Shown one piece after another: positions 18,800 to 26,956 of a stretch of DNA of 64,000 nt; positions within the stretch are counted from its first letter, which is position 1; each line of letters starts with the position of its first letter. The notes under the pieces are model-generated. The model ran no database searches. It saw only the letters and a list, made by a program, of their open reading frames with translations, and was not told the origin of the DNA. The stretch lies in assembly GCA_001770205.1 (NCBI GenBank), contig MEQL01000041.1:42666-106665 (forward strand). Direction: 5' to 3'. This stretch comes from Bdellovibrionales bacterium RIFOXYD12_FULL_39_22. GTDB lineage: Bacteria; Bdellovibrionota; Bacteriovoracia; Bacteriovoracales; Bacteriovoracaceae. A program made the position numbers and the translations under genes.

Positions 18800-20053
18800 C
18801 TACTCGATCATTCGAGGGAAGTTACTATCGGCCTCAGCTTCTGATCTTGGAAAATCATCAACACTTAGCAGATCGGTATCGTTAAAATATGCCAAAAATC
18901 CGGCCAAATTGGTTTGCTCAGTGGTGCTCATTTCTAGATAGGTAGCAACATTGCTTGCGCTAATACTATCCCATGGAATGGCGGCAGTAGTGGTGCAGGC
19001 AGTATAGTTAGCGTCATCATAAGTTCCTGCACTGTTATTAACGCAATAGGAGGCAGAGGTAAGATTACTACTATTGTCCCCATCGGTATTGATTATTTTG
19101 ATCATGTAGCTGCCATTAACAGGTGTACCAGTTGTTTTATCGACGCCACCAACTCCTAGCGCAATGATGTGATGATTGCCGAGTGTTAGATTTCCTGTAG
19201 TATAACGAACGGCAAATTTATGGGTGGACAAGTTGGATAAAATTATAGCGCGAGAATACATGCTACTAACTCCTGCAAAGTTAAAGGCCAAAAATTTTGA
19301 CGTTGGACTTTGAGTGGTAGCATCAGCAGGGTCTAGAGAGACGTAGACTTGAAAGATGTCAGTTTGCCCGGGATCGGAAACACCATCATACGGATGGCGA
19401 TATCTGGTAGTCAGATTGGCGATGGCCGGAGAGGTATCATCACTTACATATCCAAAGGCTGAATATGAAGTATTTCCATCATAGGAGTTGGCCTTAACAC
19501 AATAAAGTGCAGAAAAATAATCGATTACAAATTTATCAGAGGCGGAAGTGCCACCAGTAAAAGAGGGCGAATGGGCAGTGGCCAAGCTAGATCCATTAAA
19601 ATCGGCGCAAGCATTAGATGGCCCAGGTCCGGCCGAATACATTTCGGCATGATAGATTAATCCAATTAAGGTGGTGCTGGTTAATTTATACTTGTTGAAT
19701 ACATCGGTACCATCACCAATACCTCCTGCGGAAAGTGCGGCATCCAGCTCGGCACGTACATCAGCTGGGCAATGTCCAGAGTAATCAGTTTCATCATTAT
19801 TTGGCATGTAGCATTCTTGTTTGATGAAAGAATTTATGTAGGCAACTCCGGCAATATTTCCAGTCCCTTTTAGTTGCTTGCCAGCGGCCACTTCTATCTG
19901 AGGAAGAGAATTGGCGGCATCGGCGGTAAATGCCAGGTCGGAAGATAGTCCAATGTCGTCGGTGTTATCACCTCCACCATCATCATCAGATCCACATCCT
20001 GCAAACGCCAATAAGAATAAGGCCAATAGAAATTTTAAGAGTGAAAACTTCAT
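18800..20053 (-). CDS. Hypothetical lipoprotein
   Basis: 417 residues with a strong AGGAGG site seven bases before the ATG. The signal peptide ends in AFAGCGSDDD, a clear lipobox, so the mature protein is acylated at about Cys20 and starts with an acidic, Gly-rich linker. Asp at position +2 or +3 is unlikely to matter outside enterobacteria. The body is polar and rich in Ser, Thr, Asn and Tyr, with scattered Cys pairs that may form disulfides, and is probably beta-rich. I do not recognise a family. It lies between the peroxide operon and the RND/FHA operon without an evident partner. Confidence 0.72.
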   Translation of the reverse strand: MKFSLLKFLLALFLLAFAGCGSDDDGGGDNTDDIGLSSDLAFTADAANSLPQIEVAAGKQLKGTGNIAGVAYINSFIKQECYMPNNDETDYSGHCPADVRAELDAALSAGGIGDGTDVFNKYKLTSTTLIGLIYHAEMYSAGPGPSNACADFNGSSLATAHSPSFTGGTSASDKFVIDYFSALYCVKANSYDGNTSYSAFGYVSDDTSPAIANLTTRYRHPYDGVSDPGQTDIFQVYVSLDPADATTQSPTSKFLAFNFAGVSSMYSRAIILSNLSTHKFAVRYTTGNLTLGNHHIIALGVGGVDKTTGTPVNGSYMIKIINTDGDNSSNLTSASYCVNNSAGTYDDANYTACTTTAAIPWDSISASNVATYLEMSTTEQTNLAGFLAYFNDTDLLSVDDFPRSEAEADSNFPRMIE

Positions 20054-20140
20054 ACAGAATCCTCCTTGAATTGCATTAAGTTATTTTATTTGGATTAATA
20101 TTATTTCTTTTTATCTGTCGGTGCAAGCGCTTCAAGGATT

Positions 20141-22387
20141 TTATTGAATATTCTTTTTAAAGAAATCTAACATAAGAATAGATGGTAGTAGTAACATATC
20201 GGCCATTAGTCCAACCAAAAGAGATAATAAAATTAGTACACCTACTTGAATAAAAAGGCGCAGGTCGGCCAGCAAAAAACAGGGGAAGCAGAGTAAAAAT
20301 ACTAACGTCGTGCCGACTAGTGCGCGAAAAGATTCTTCCAAAGAAAAGAAAATGGCATCTTCCATTGATTGCTTTTGTTGCAGGTGGCGACGCAGTTCGA
20401 AGAGAAAATGAATGGTGTCATCTACGGCAATGCCTAAGGTGATGCAGGCCAAGATAACTAAGTTGGACTCCCAAGTTATTTTAAATAATCCCATTAGACC
20501 ACTGATAAAGATTAGTGGATATAAATTGGGAATCATTGCTAAAATAGACCATCGGAGAGAGCGATATAAAAAAAGAAAGACAAAAAAGATCAGAAGTAGA
20601 TCGGTTAGAAATGATTGAAGAAAGCTGCGGATTACAGAGTTGTTTATGTAACTACGGATAGCGGAAAAACCGCCGGTTTTTATCTCCAAAGAATGATACT
20701 CTTTTTTACGAGCTATTTTTTTTATATCTTTGATAGTTTGCTCTAATTTTTCAGAATTAAGAGTATTTAAAAATACTATTGTCCTGGCCTGATTATCGGG
20801 ACGAAAAAGAAAGTTACCTAGAGCGCGATAGTTGTACAGTAGGTTATATAAAGCATCGGAAAGGGATTGGGTTTTTATATCTACAAGATCATTTTGCGGC
20901 AGCTTGCTTTTAATCTCATTTTGTAAATGAGAAAAAAGTAGTGCCAATGATTTTAGGTGTGAGACTGCCGGAAGAGATTCTATTTCCTTTTCAAACAAGG
21001 CCGCAAGTTTTTGATTTTTTTCATTGGTTATTTCACCCTGTTTGGCAGAGATTAAGATATCAATGGAACCAACGTAGTTATACTTTTCAGAAAAAGCATC
21101 TACGGATTTGGTAAGTGGATGATCATCGACAAATTTGCGATAGAGATTATCATCTACATGCAAGGTGGTGGAGTAATAAGTAAAGATGGCCGCGGCCAAG
21201 ACAAAGGCTGCAATAATAGTTTTTTTAAAGCGAGTAATAAATCGCTTGAGAGGTGTGACATCAGTGAAAAATTCGGTGGTGGTGGGAAAGCTAAAGTTAA
21301 AAGTTTTTAAAATAAATGGAAGGAGGGTAAAGGAGTAGATGTAACAGATAAAGGTTCCTGTAGCACAGTAGATGCCAAAATAGCGAATGGGAATGTTGTT
21401 GTCGGCCACTAACGATAAAAAACCAATAGCGGTAGTGGTGGTGGTTAGCAAACATGGTTTATAAGCGGCCTTAACTGCCTGGGCAATGCGAAGGTTGTGA
21501 TCCGGAACGTTCATTTGTCCTAATTTCGTGAATAGATGAATCATGTCAGAAGTGGAAGTAATTAAAACAAAAAAAAGAGCAAAGGAGCTATAAGGGCCAA
21601 TTCCACCTTCATTGAGAACAATTACAATTATAGTAGTGGCATAACTCGCAATAAGCGTAAAGAGAGACCAGAAAACGACTTGGAGTGAGCGAAACATAAT
21701 GAAAAAGAAAAGGCCAATTAGGGCCAAAATTAGTGGCGTGATGATAGTTTGATTCCGCACCATCTCTCGAGTGAAGTGATAATTGGCCACTTCTGTTCCA
21801 AGATAATGTACTTCTAAATTGGCCCACTGCTTTTGAAGAGGGGCCAGTCTCTTCATAAGGTTGGCCACAAAAGGAACTTTTTCTTTAGGAGAGAGGGTGC
21901 TCTTGATCATCAAAGAAATAACGAAGGATTGATGGGCCTCATCGATTAGAGTTTTGCTCCAAAATTTACTTTCTAGTTGAGCTTGTCCTTCGGCGGTTAT
22001 CCCTATATTATCCAAAAAGGAATTCATCTCAAAGCGTTGATAATGTGAATTATAGATAACATATTTAGCGTTGTATAAGGATTGATCACCAACGGCGTTG
22101 GCAGTGAATTTAATTTTTTTGCCAAATTCTTTGACGGTGGCCAAAAGCTCCGATGAGGAGAAGGGGCCATTGGACTTTTTTACGAGGATATAGATTTGGT
22201 TTTCATCATTAAATTTTTTACTATAATCCTCATATTGTAAGCGGACAGGATGATTTTTTGGTAGCAGATTTTGGATTTGGAAGGGATTTATTTTAGAAAG
22301 TAAGATAGCGGTGGTGGAAATAATGGCCAGCCCGATGGCGAAAATTACCATCTTCGCAACAAGTTTGGATTTAACTTTCGAAGTCAT
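20141..22387 (-). CDS. RND-superfamily (MMPL-type) exporter
   Basis: 748 residues with about twelve membrane segments in the 1+5 / 1+5 arrangement of RND proteins. A first helix lies at about 10-30, a large periplasmic loop follows, then membrane blocks at about 210-365 and 590-745. The pattern FVLITSTSDMIHLFTKL in the first block and LGIAVDDTIHFLFELRRHL in the second are the expected proton-relay segments. Without a visible periplasmic adaptor it resembles the MMPL/hydrophobe exporter branch, which moves lipids or hydrophobic molecules. It follows two FHA genes, the last overlapping by 17 bases, so FHA-dependent phospho-regulation is plausible but inferred. Confidence 0.83.
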   Translation of the reverse strand: MTSKVKSKLVAKMVIFAIGLAIISTTAILLSKINPFQIQNLLPKNHPVRLQYEDYSKKFNDENQIYILVKKSNGPFSSSELLATVKEFGKKIKFTANAVGDQSLYNAKYVIYNSHYQRFEMNSFLDNIGITAEGQAQLESKFWSKTLIDEAHQSFVISLMIKSTLSPKEKVPFVANLMKRLAPLQKQWANLEVHYLGTEVANYHFTREMVRNQTIITPLILALIGLFFFIMFRSLQVVFWSLFTLIASYATTIIVIVLNEGGIGPYSSFALFFVLITSTSDMIHLFTKLGQMNVPDHNLRIAQAVKAAYKPCLLTTTTTAIGFLSLVADNNIPIRYFGIYCATGTFICYIYSFTLLPFILKTFNFSFPTTTEFFTDVTPLKRFITRFKKTIIAAFVLAAAIFTYYSTTLHVDDNLYRKFVDDHPLTKSVDAFSEKYNYVGSIDILISAKQGEITNEKNQKLAALFEKEIESLPAVSHLKSLALLFSHLQNEIKSKLPQNDLVDIKTQSLSDALYNLLYNYRALGNFLFRPDNQARTIVFLNTLNSEKLEQTIKDIKKIARKKEYHSLEIKTGGFSAIRSYINNSVIRSFLQSFLTDLLLIFFVFLFLYRSLRWSILAMIPNLYPLIFISGLMGLFKITWESNLVILACITLGIAVDDTIHFLFELRRHLQQKQSMEDAIFFSLEESFRALVGTTLVFLLCFPCFLLADLRLFIQVGVLILLSLLVGLMADMLLLPSILMLDFFKKNIQ

Positions 22388-22829
22388 CTTCAGGTTTTCT
22401 GATAATTTTTAAAATATGATCGATTTTACTTTGGTTGATTTCTGTTCGCTCTGTAAAGCCGTTAGTGGTGATGGAGCGTTCTTCCCAGAATTTATCAAAA
22501 AACTGTTTTTGGGAGATAATTACAAAAAGTTGAGAGCCAAATTTAATTTCGTCGGAGGGGGATAATTTAATCTCTTCTTGTGGCTTGATTATTTGGCCAT
22601 TAACTCGCGTACCGTTTGTTGAACCCAAGTCCTTAATAAAGACGTTATTTTTTCGTAATTCAATTGCAAAGTGCAGGCGACTTACTTTTTTATCATTAGG
22701 AAAGTTTACATCCCCACCCTCTCGCCCAATTACCAGTGATTTGGTGATATCAACGCAGCTGCGCTTATTTATATCAATTAGGTACCAAGTTTTATATTTT
22801 TTTGCCCCGATGGTGGAATTTGTGCTCAT
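22371..22829 (-). CDS. FHA-domain protein (second of tandem pair)
   Basis: 152 residues. The FHA core is at about 25-105, with the signature IGRE, SRLHF and DLGSTNGTRVNG, which together bind phosphothreonine. A polar tail of about 45 residues follows. The start overlaps the stop of the first FHA gene as ATGA and the end overlaps the RND exporter gene by 17 bases. It aligns closely with its upstream neighbour and is probably a tandem duplicate. No Ser/Thr kinase is seen in the window. Confidence 0.9.
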   Translation of the reverse strand: MSTNSTIGAKKYKTWYLIDINKRSCVDITKSLVIGREGGDVNFPNDKKVSRLHFAIELRKNNVFIKDLGSTNGTRVNGQIIKPQEEIKLSPSDEIKFGSQLFVIISQKQFFDKFWEERSITTNGFTERTEINQSKIDHILKIIRKPEDDFES

Positions 22830-23248
22830 AGTCCTACTTTTTTAGAGGGGACAACAACTGTCTTTTCTGCAAAACCTAAACGATCCCGGCCATCTTCTTC
22901 GGAAAAATTATCAAAAGCTTGATGGTTATCGATAAAAATAAATTCTTGCTTACCTATTTTTATTTTGTCATTAATTTGCAAAATAGTGGTAGTGCTAACA
23001 GGGATAGGCAGATCATTTATAAGAGTGCCATTTGTAGATCCGAGGTCAATAATAGAAACACCAAATTCATTGATGGAGATGCGGCAGTGAATTCGACTAA
23101 TCTCTTTATCTCCCGGAAAATTCAAAGTAGCAGATTCTCGGCCAATAGACATATCGTCTGTCAAATCGAGGTAGCTTCGCGCTTGTAGACTAAAAAAATA
23201 CCAACCAGTATGATGTTCAGATTTCTTGGTAGTGTGATTATGTTCCAT
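22826..23248 (-). CDS. FHA-domain protein (first of tandem pair)
   Basis: 140 residues with the FHA signature IGRES, SRIHCR and DLGSTNGTLIND at about residues 33-90, followed by a short acidic tail. It begins the leftward FHA-FHA-RND operon and shares with its paralogue the arrangement WYxxS/D...(D)LTDD/DITKS just before the FHA core. The FHA domain reads phosphothreonine peptides, so this pair may sense a kinase signal and act on the exporter or its cargo. Both residues that usually contact phosphate (Arg and Ser) are present. Confidence 0.9.
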   Translation of the reverse strand: MEHNHTTKKSEHHTGWYFFSLQARSYLDLTDDMSIGRESATLNFPGDKEISRIHCRISINEFGVSIIDLGSTNGTLINDLPIPVSTTTILQINDKIKIGKQEFIFIDNHQAFDNFSEEDGRDRLGFAEKTVVVPSKKVGL

Positions 23249-23374
23249 ATAGTATATTCTTACGCTAAGTACATATTTAAGTTTAGTGGAAAATATTAGG
23301 ATGTAAATGTTGATAATTTGCCTATCAACCTAGCAATAAAGAAGATTGAAAGAAACATAGTGGAGTTAAATGAT

Positions 23375-23947
23375 ATGAATAATTTTCAAGAACTAGTAAA
23401 AAAAAATCGTAGTTATCGCCGTTTTTGGCAAGAGGTTGCCATCTCTAAAAAAAAATTAGAGGAGCTTGTTGATTGTGCTCGCCTGGTTGCTTCTGGCCGC
23501 AATATTCAACCGCTAAAATATTATCTCTCATATACACCAGAGATGAATGCCAAAATTTTTCCTCACCTAAAATGGGCCGGACACCTTAAAAATTGGGCCG
23601 GGCCAGAAGAAGGAGAAAGGCCCTCTGCCTATATCGTGGTATTGCTGGATCGTCAGATTGCAGAGAATGCTTACATTGATCATGGGATTGCAATGCAGAC
23701 ACTTTTGTTGGCGGCCGTGGAAAGTGGATTAGGGGGGTGTATGATTGCTTCTATAAATAAGGAAAAATTGCGCACGCTTTTGGCCATAGAAGAAAATCGT
23801 TATGATATTTTGGCAGTGGTGGCGTTGGGAAAACCAAAGGAGATAGTCAGATTGGTTGATATGCAAGGCGATGAGTATAAATATTGGCGCAACGAAAAAG
23901 ATGAACACTTTGTACCAAAGCGATTGCTAAAAGATATCATAATCTAA
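23375..23947 (+). CDS. Nitroreductase-family FMN-dependent oxidoreductase
   Basis: 190 residues from the ATG at 23375, chosen because GGAG lies nine bases upstream; the in-frame TTG at 23318 has no such site. The N-terminal NRSYRRFWQ is the FMN-phosphate-binding Arg motif, and GLGGCMIASINKEKLRTLL with VVALGKP closes the flavin site, the usual nitroreductase pattern. Family members use NAD(P)H to reduce nitro groups, quinones or flavins, and the natural substrate is rarely predictable. The 3' end overlaps the convergent transglycosylase gene by 11 bases. Confidence 0.82.
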   Translation: MNNFQELVKKNRSYRRFWQEVAISKKKLEELVDCARLVASGRNIQPLKYYLSYTPEMNAKIFPHLKWAGHLKNWAGPEEGERPSAYIVVLLDRQIAENAYIDHGIAMQTLLLAAVESGLGGCMIASINKEKLRTLLAIEENRYDILAVVALGKPKEIVRLVDMQGDEYKYWRNEKDEHFVPKRLLKDIII

Positions 23948-25379
23948 CATTTTGTTCATCATACTGCTGAGGTGCTTCCTTACGACAATCGGATGAATTC
24001 TCCCAGGCCCCAATTAAAGAGGCATCTCCATCTTGTTCTCCGGCAATCGTCTCGGCAAAAACGAGATTGCTAATAGCGTTTTTTGAAGAGCGGCGATATT
24101 TATATCTATTGGGAAATCTCCATTCTTGGTAGTTCTTCTCTAGCATCATGCGAAATAAGAAGAGTTTTCGATGCGCCCAATTGTCTGGGTCGAAATTGGT
24201 TTGATACTTTCTATTGAAGGAGACAAGATCATTGTAGGCCTGAAAGACATATCCCTCTCCTCCGTTGTAGGCGGCCAAGGCCTTGCGCCAGAGATTACGT
24301 TTATTGGGATCTAGCGACTTCCACTCAATCTCGTTATCACTGGCCCGTGGATAGAAATCATTTACTCGTTTATATTTGGCCACCAAGATTTTAATGGCCT
24401 CTTTTAAATTAGTGATAGGGTGAGTAAGACAGGACGGATTGGCCTTGTTGGTGCAGTATCTCTTATTATAAGTTTTGGTGTTTATTTGAAATAATCCTAA
24501 ACTTTTGCTACCGGAGTCCTCATCATTAGTCGCCCCACAGCGGCCAACGGACTCTTTTGTCATCATGGCCAGCAAAAGATTTGCTGGAATTCCATTGAAT
24601 TTTGCCTCTTCGTGCAGGGATTGTAGAAACTTCTCAAAAGGAGGAGGTGCGCAAGTGCTGTTATAGTTATTTGCTACTAGACAAATTTCTTTATAGTTTC
24701 TAATAGTGGCCATTTTTGTTCTTTCGACATTTTTTTGCGCCAGAATTTCTGCAACATCACGGGCCAATTTTTCAGAAGCAGCATTGGGAATAAATTCAAC
24801 AGGACAAATAGGAAGAGGGTCTGCCACTGAGAGTTGAGCGAGTGGAGTAGAAGGTGTGATTGCATCCATCCGTTGGGGAGGTGTTGTGGGATAGAGAAGG
24901 GTCTCTTCCGTGGCCAGCAGTTGCAGATCTCTCTCTCGTGCTAGGGCCCCGACATTGACTTCGCCAATAGTCCCAGGGGGAAGTCGATTATCCGGTGTGC
25001 TTACCACAGTTACGGGGACAAAATAGTCTCGCTTTATTTTACCATCTTCGTGAGGGAAGCGTTTGAGCTTATGGTGATTGGCCAGCCAGAAGTTAAGAGC
25101 ATGCTCTGAAGCTCCTTTTAATTCTTTAGGAAAATATTTATCGGGAATAGTGAGAATGGTTCCTCGCGGGAGGGTGGCGATTTTATCTAAAAGTACTTCA
25201 TCCGTTGCGGGAGTATCGGCCCGCAGATTTAAATCGTTATCTAACTTAATCTCGATGGCGCTAGAGGAAAGGGAGAGCAGCAGCAGCGCGGCCCAAAAGG
25301 CCGAGATTATTTTCTCTTTTTTATGAAAAAAACTTTTAATGTATGCTCCCGACTGTTTTGTTTTAAACACTCCGTCCAA
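23937..25379 (-). CDS. Lytic transglycosylase (SLT domain)
   Basis: Up to 480 residues. The SLT domain occupies about residues 245-390: AMMTKESVGRCG holds the catalytic Glu, SKSLGLFQIN is the classic GLMQ-type motif, and AYNGGEGYV is the conserved tail. A hydrophobic stretch (FWAALLLLSLSSSA) serves as a signal sequence. The start is uncertain: the frame opens with a TTG at 25379 or GTG at 25370 and lacks an ATG before the signal sequence. An ATT codon preceded by GGGAG lies just after. The enzyme cleaves peptidoglycan to anhydro-muropeptides in the periplasm, relevant to wall turnover or, in a predator, to entry of the prey wall. The mid-region (about 40-240) is unfamiliar. Confidence 0.85.
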   Translation of the reverse strand: MDGVFKTKQSGAYIKSFFHKKEKIISAFWAALLLLSLSSSAIEIKLDNDLNLRADTPATDEVLLDKIATLPRGTILTIPDKYFPKELKGASEHALNFWLANHHKLKRFPHEDGKIKRDYFVPVTVVSTPDNRLPPGTIGEVNVGALARERDLQLLATEETLLYPTTPPQRMDAITPSTPLAQLSVADPLPICPVEFIPNAASEKLARDVAEILAQKNVERTKMATIRNYKEICLVANNYNSTCAPPPFEKFLQSLHEEAKFNGIPANLLLAMMTKESVGRCGATNDEDSGSKSLGLFQINTKTYNKRYCTNKANPSCLTHPITNLKEAIKILVAKYKRVNDFYPRASDNEIEWKSLDPNKRNLWRKALAAYNGGEGYVFQAYNDLVSFNRKYQTNFDPDNWAHRKLFLFRMMLEKNYQEWRFPNRYKYRRSSKNAISNLVFAETIAGEQDGDASLIGAWENSSDCRKEAPQQYDEQNVRL

Positions 25380-25454
25380 TAATATTATTGTAGTCTCTTG
25401 TCGGAGCGTTATAAACGGAGAAAAAAATACCGAAAAGATGTGTAGTTGATTTTT

Positions 25455-25832
25455 TTAGTCAACCTGCAGTTCAATCTTCATATTGTATTGTTGTCCTAAA
25501 TCATGAAGTATTTTGTTAACAGTGCTTTTGGGGATTAGTATGTCAATAACAGAGAATTTGGTGCGTAAATCAATAGCGCACTTATCTTCGCAGACAAAAT
25601 CGCTACTAGAAATCTGAACGAATTTAATGGGATCTTGATTTTTGAAGGTTGAATACCATTTAAAAAAATCGATAAGTTTATCGGTTAAATTATCAATAAT
25701 CTCTTGCTTGGATTCTTTATCTGCGTTGTAGAGGAAGCGTCCAGTGTCCATCTGTTTGCCATTAATTGTGATATTCACAATTCCGTGAGAGGCCAACGCT
25801 AGCGTGTTATTTAAACATTTTGGACAATACAT
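25455..25832 (-). CDS. Small protein with two Cys pairs (hypothetical)
   Basis: 125 residues. A CPKC knuckle (residues 3-6) and a second CEDKC pair around residue 81 could together bind zinc. There is no signal peptide or membrane segment. The central region is mixed helical and strand-like. The two Cys motifs are spaced widely, which is compatible with a zinc-ribbon split by an insertion, but I do not recognise the family. It is monocistronic and divergent from the alpha/beta-hydrolase gene. Confidence 0.6.
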   Translation of the reverse strand: MYCPKCLNNTLALASHGIVNITINGKQMDTGRFLYNADKESKQEIIDNLTDKLIDFFKWYSTFKNQDPIKFVQISSSDFVCEDKCAIDLRTKFSVIDILIPKSTVNKILHDLGQQYNMKIELQVD

Positions 25833-25953
25833 AGCGAAATCGTTTTTTTTAGCTGTTTTAGGTTAGTTTAATTATGTTATAATTTTTTTTTATAAGCAAG
25901 CAGTTTATCGCCTGTGTTATTGGCCTGGCCTATTTTTGCCCGGGAGGCATAGC

Positions 25954-26817
25954 ATGATTCATGAAACGAAACAGATTAAAATGATCGATGGAATTTCTCT
26001 GCATGCACAGATTCGAGAAATTGGATCGCCTTATTGGATCGTGGCCGTGCATGGAATTGCGGAGCACCTAGGTCGGCATAAATATATTGCGGAATTATTG
26101 GGAGCAGATTTTAATATTCTACAGTTTGATTTACGTGGCCATGGAAAGAGTGAGGGACGGCGGGCGCACGTGGATAATTTTAAGCAATATTATCAAGATT
26201 TGTCCGAAGTGATAAATTTTTTAAAAGTGGAATTTCGGCCAGAAAAATATGCCTTAATGGGCCATTCCATGGGGGCATTAATTATTTGCGGGTATTTGGC
26301 GGATTATGTGCGCGATGATTTTTATCCATCACTATGCTTTATCACCGCACCTCCAATTGTATTATCGGGAGCACTAGGATCAATTTTTAATTACTCTCCG
26401 CTATCTTTGGTGCAATGGTTGGCCTCGATTTCTGCGAGCGTCGAATTAGCGGGGTTGGTGGATTTAAGTTATCTTTCACATGACGCTAGAGTGCGAGAGC
26501 AATATATTCATGATGATTTAAATGCATTAAAACTTCATACCAAATTGGCCTTGGAGTTGGTGAAGAGCGCTAAAGAGGTTTATCGAAAACCGCTTAGAGT
26601 AAAATGTCCGGCGGTTTGCGCGATTGGTTCTGCGGATCGAGTCGTTAGTGTCAATGCCGTTCGTGATTATTTTGGACAGGTGGAAAAGGGCTTCCTTTTG
26701 AAGATTTTTGATGGTGCCTATCATGAGTTACATAATGAGGTTGGCAAATATCGTGAGCCCTATTTTGCCTTTCTGAAAGAGATCTTTCGCGATGTTTTTT
26801 ATCCTCGCAATGATTGA
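25954..26817 (+). CDS. Alpha/beta-hydrolase, monoacylglycerol-lipase-like
   Basis: 287 residues from the ATG at 25954, with GGGAGG six bases upstream. It carries the family pattern HGIAEHLGRHKY (oxyanion hole), DLRGHGKSEGRRAHV and the nucleophile elbow GHSMGAL. The catalytic Asp is likely in GSADRVV, and the His in GAYHELHNE. The protein has no signal peptide, so it acts in the cytoplasm on an ester, probably monoacylglycerol or lysophospholipid. The last 34 bases of this gene, including its stop codon, are within the 36-bp direct repeat whose second copy lies 10.5 kb downstream, so it appears to be the integration target of the island. Confidence 0.88.
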   Translation: MIHETKQIKMIDGISLHAQIREIGSPYWIVAVHGIAEHLGRHKYIAELLGADFNILQFDLRGHGKSEGRRAHVDNFKQYYQDLSEVINFLKVEFRPEKYALMGHSMGALIICGYLADYVRDDFYPSLCFITAPPIVLSGALGSIFNYSPLSLVQWLASISASVELAGLVDLSYLSHDARVREQYIHDDLNALKLHTKLALELVKSAKEVYRKPLRVKCPAVCAIGSADRVVSVNAVRDYFGQVEKGFLLKIFDGAYHELHNEVGKYREPYFAFLKEIFRDVFYPRND

Positions 26818-26819
26818 TG
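26784..26819 (+). repeat. Left 36-bp direct repeat bounding the biosynthetic island
   Basis: Identical at all 36 positions to 37345-37380; allowing one mismatch the match extends left to 40 bases (26780-26819 versus 37341-37380). The left copy is the 3' end and stop of an alpha/beta-hydrolase gene. A direct repeat duplicating the 3' end of a host gene is the usual mark of site-specific island integration. No integrase is visible between the copies. Confidence 0.85.
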
Positions 26820-26848
26820 AAGACGCATTACTTCGATGGTAATTTCGC
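26816..26848. repeat. Copy of a GNAT-gene segment next to the left island repeat
   Basis: 33 bases that match 38911-38943, inside the GNAT gene, with three mismatches; the 25-base core 26824-26848 has one mismatch to 38919-38943. It begins at the GATGA shared with the end of the hydrolase gene, directly abutting the 36-bp repeat. It looks like a scar from a rearrangement with the region downstream of the right repeat. Confidence 0.6.
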
Positions 26849-26956
26849 CTATCAACCTGACTTTCCGTCTGTAAGTTTTACTTAAGATCACTACTTTTTC
26901 ACATCAGTTCCCATTTTTATGGTAAATGTGATGGGCCTAACTACAAGGATCATCAC

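Noticed and set aside
23318..26860. 12-base match GCCTATCAACCT shared by 23320 and 26848
   Set aside because: Matches of this length are expected by chance many times in 64 kb.
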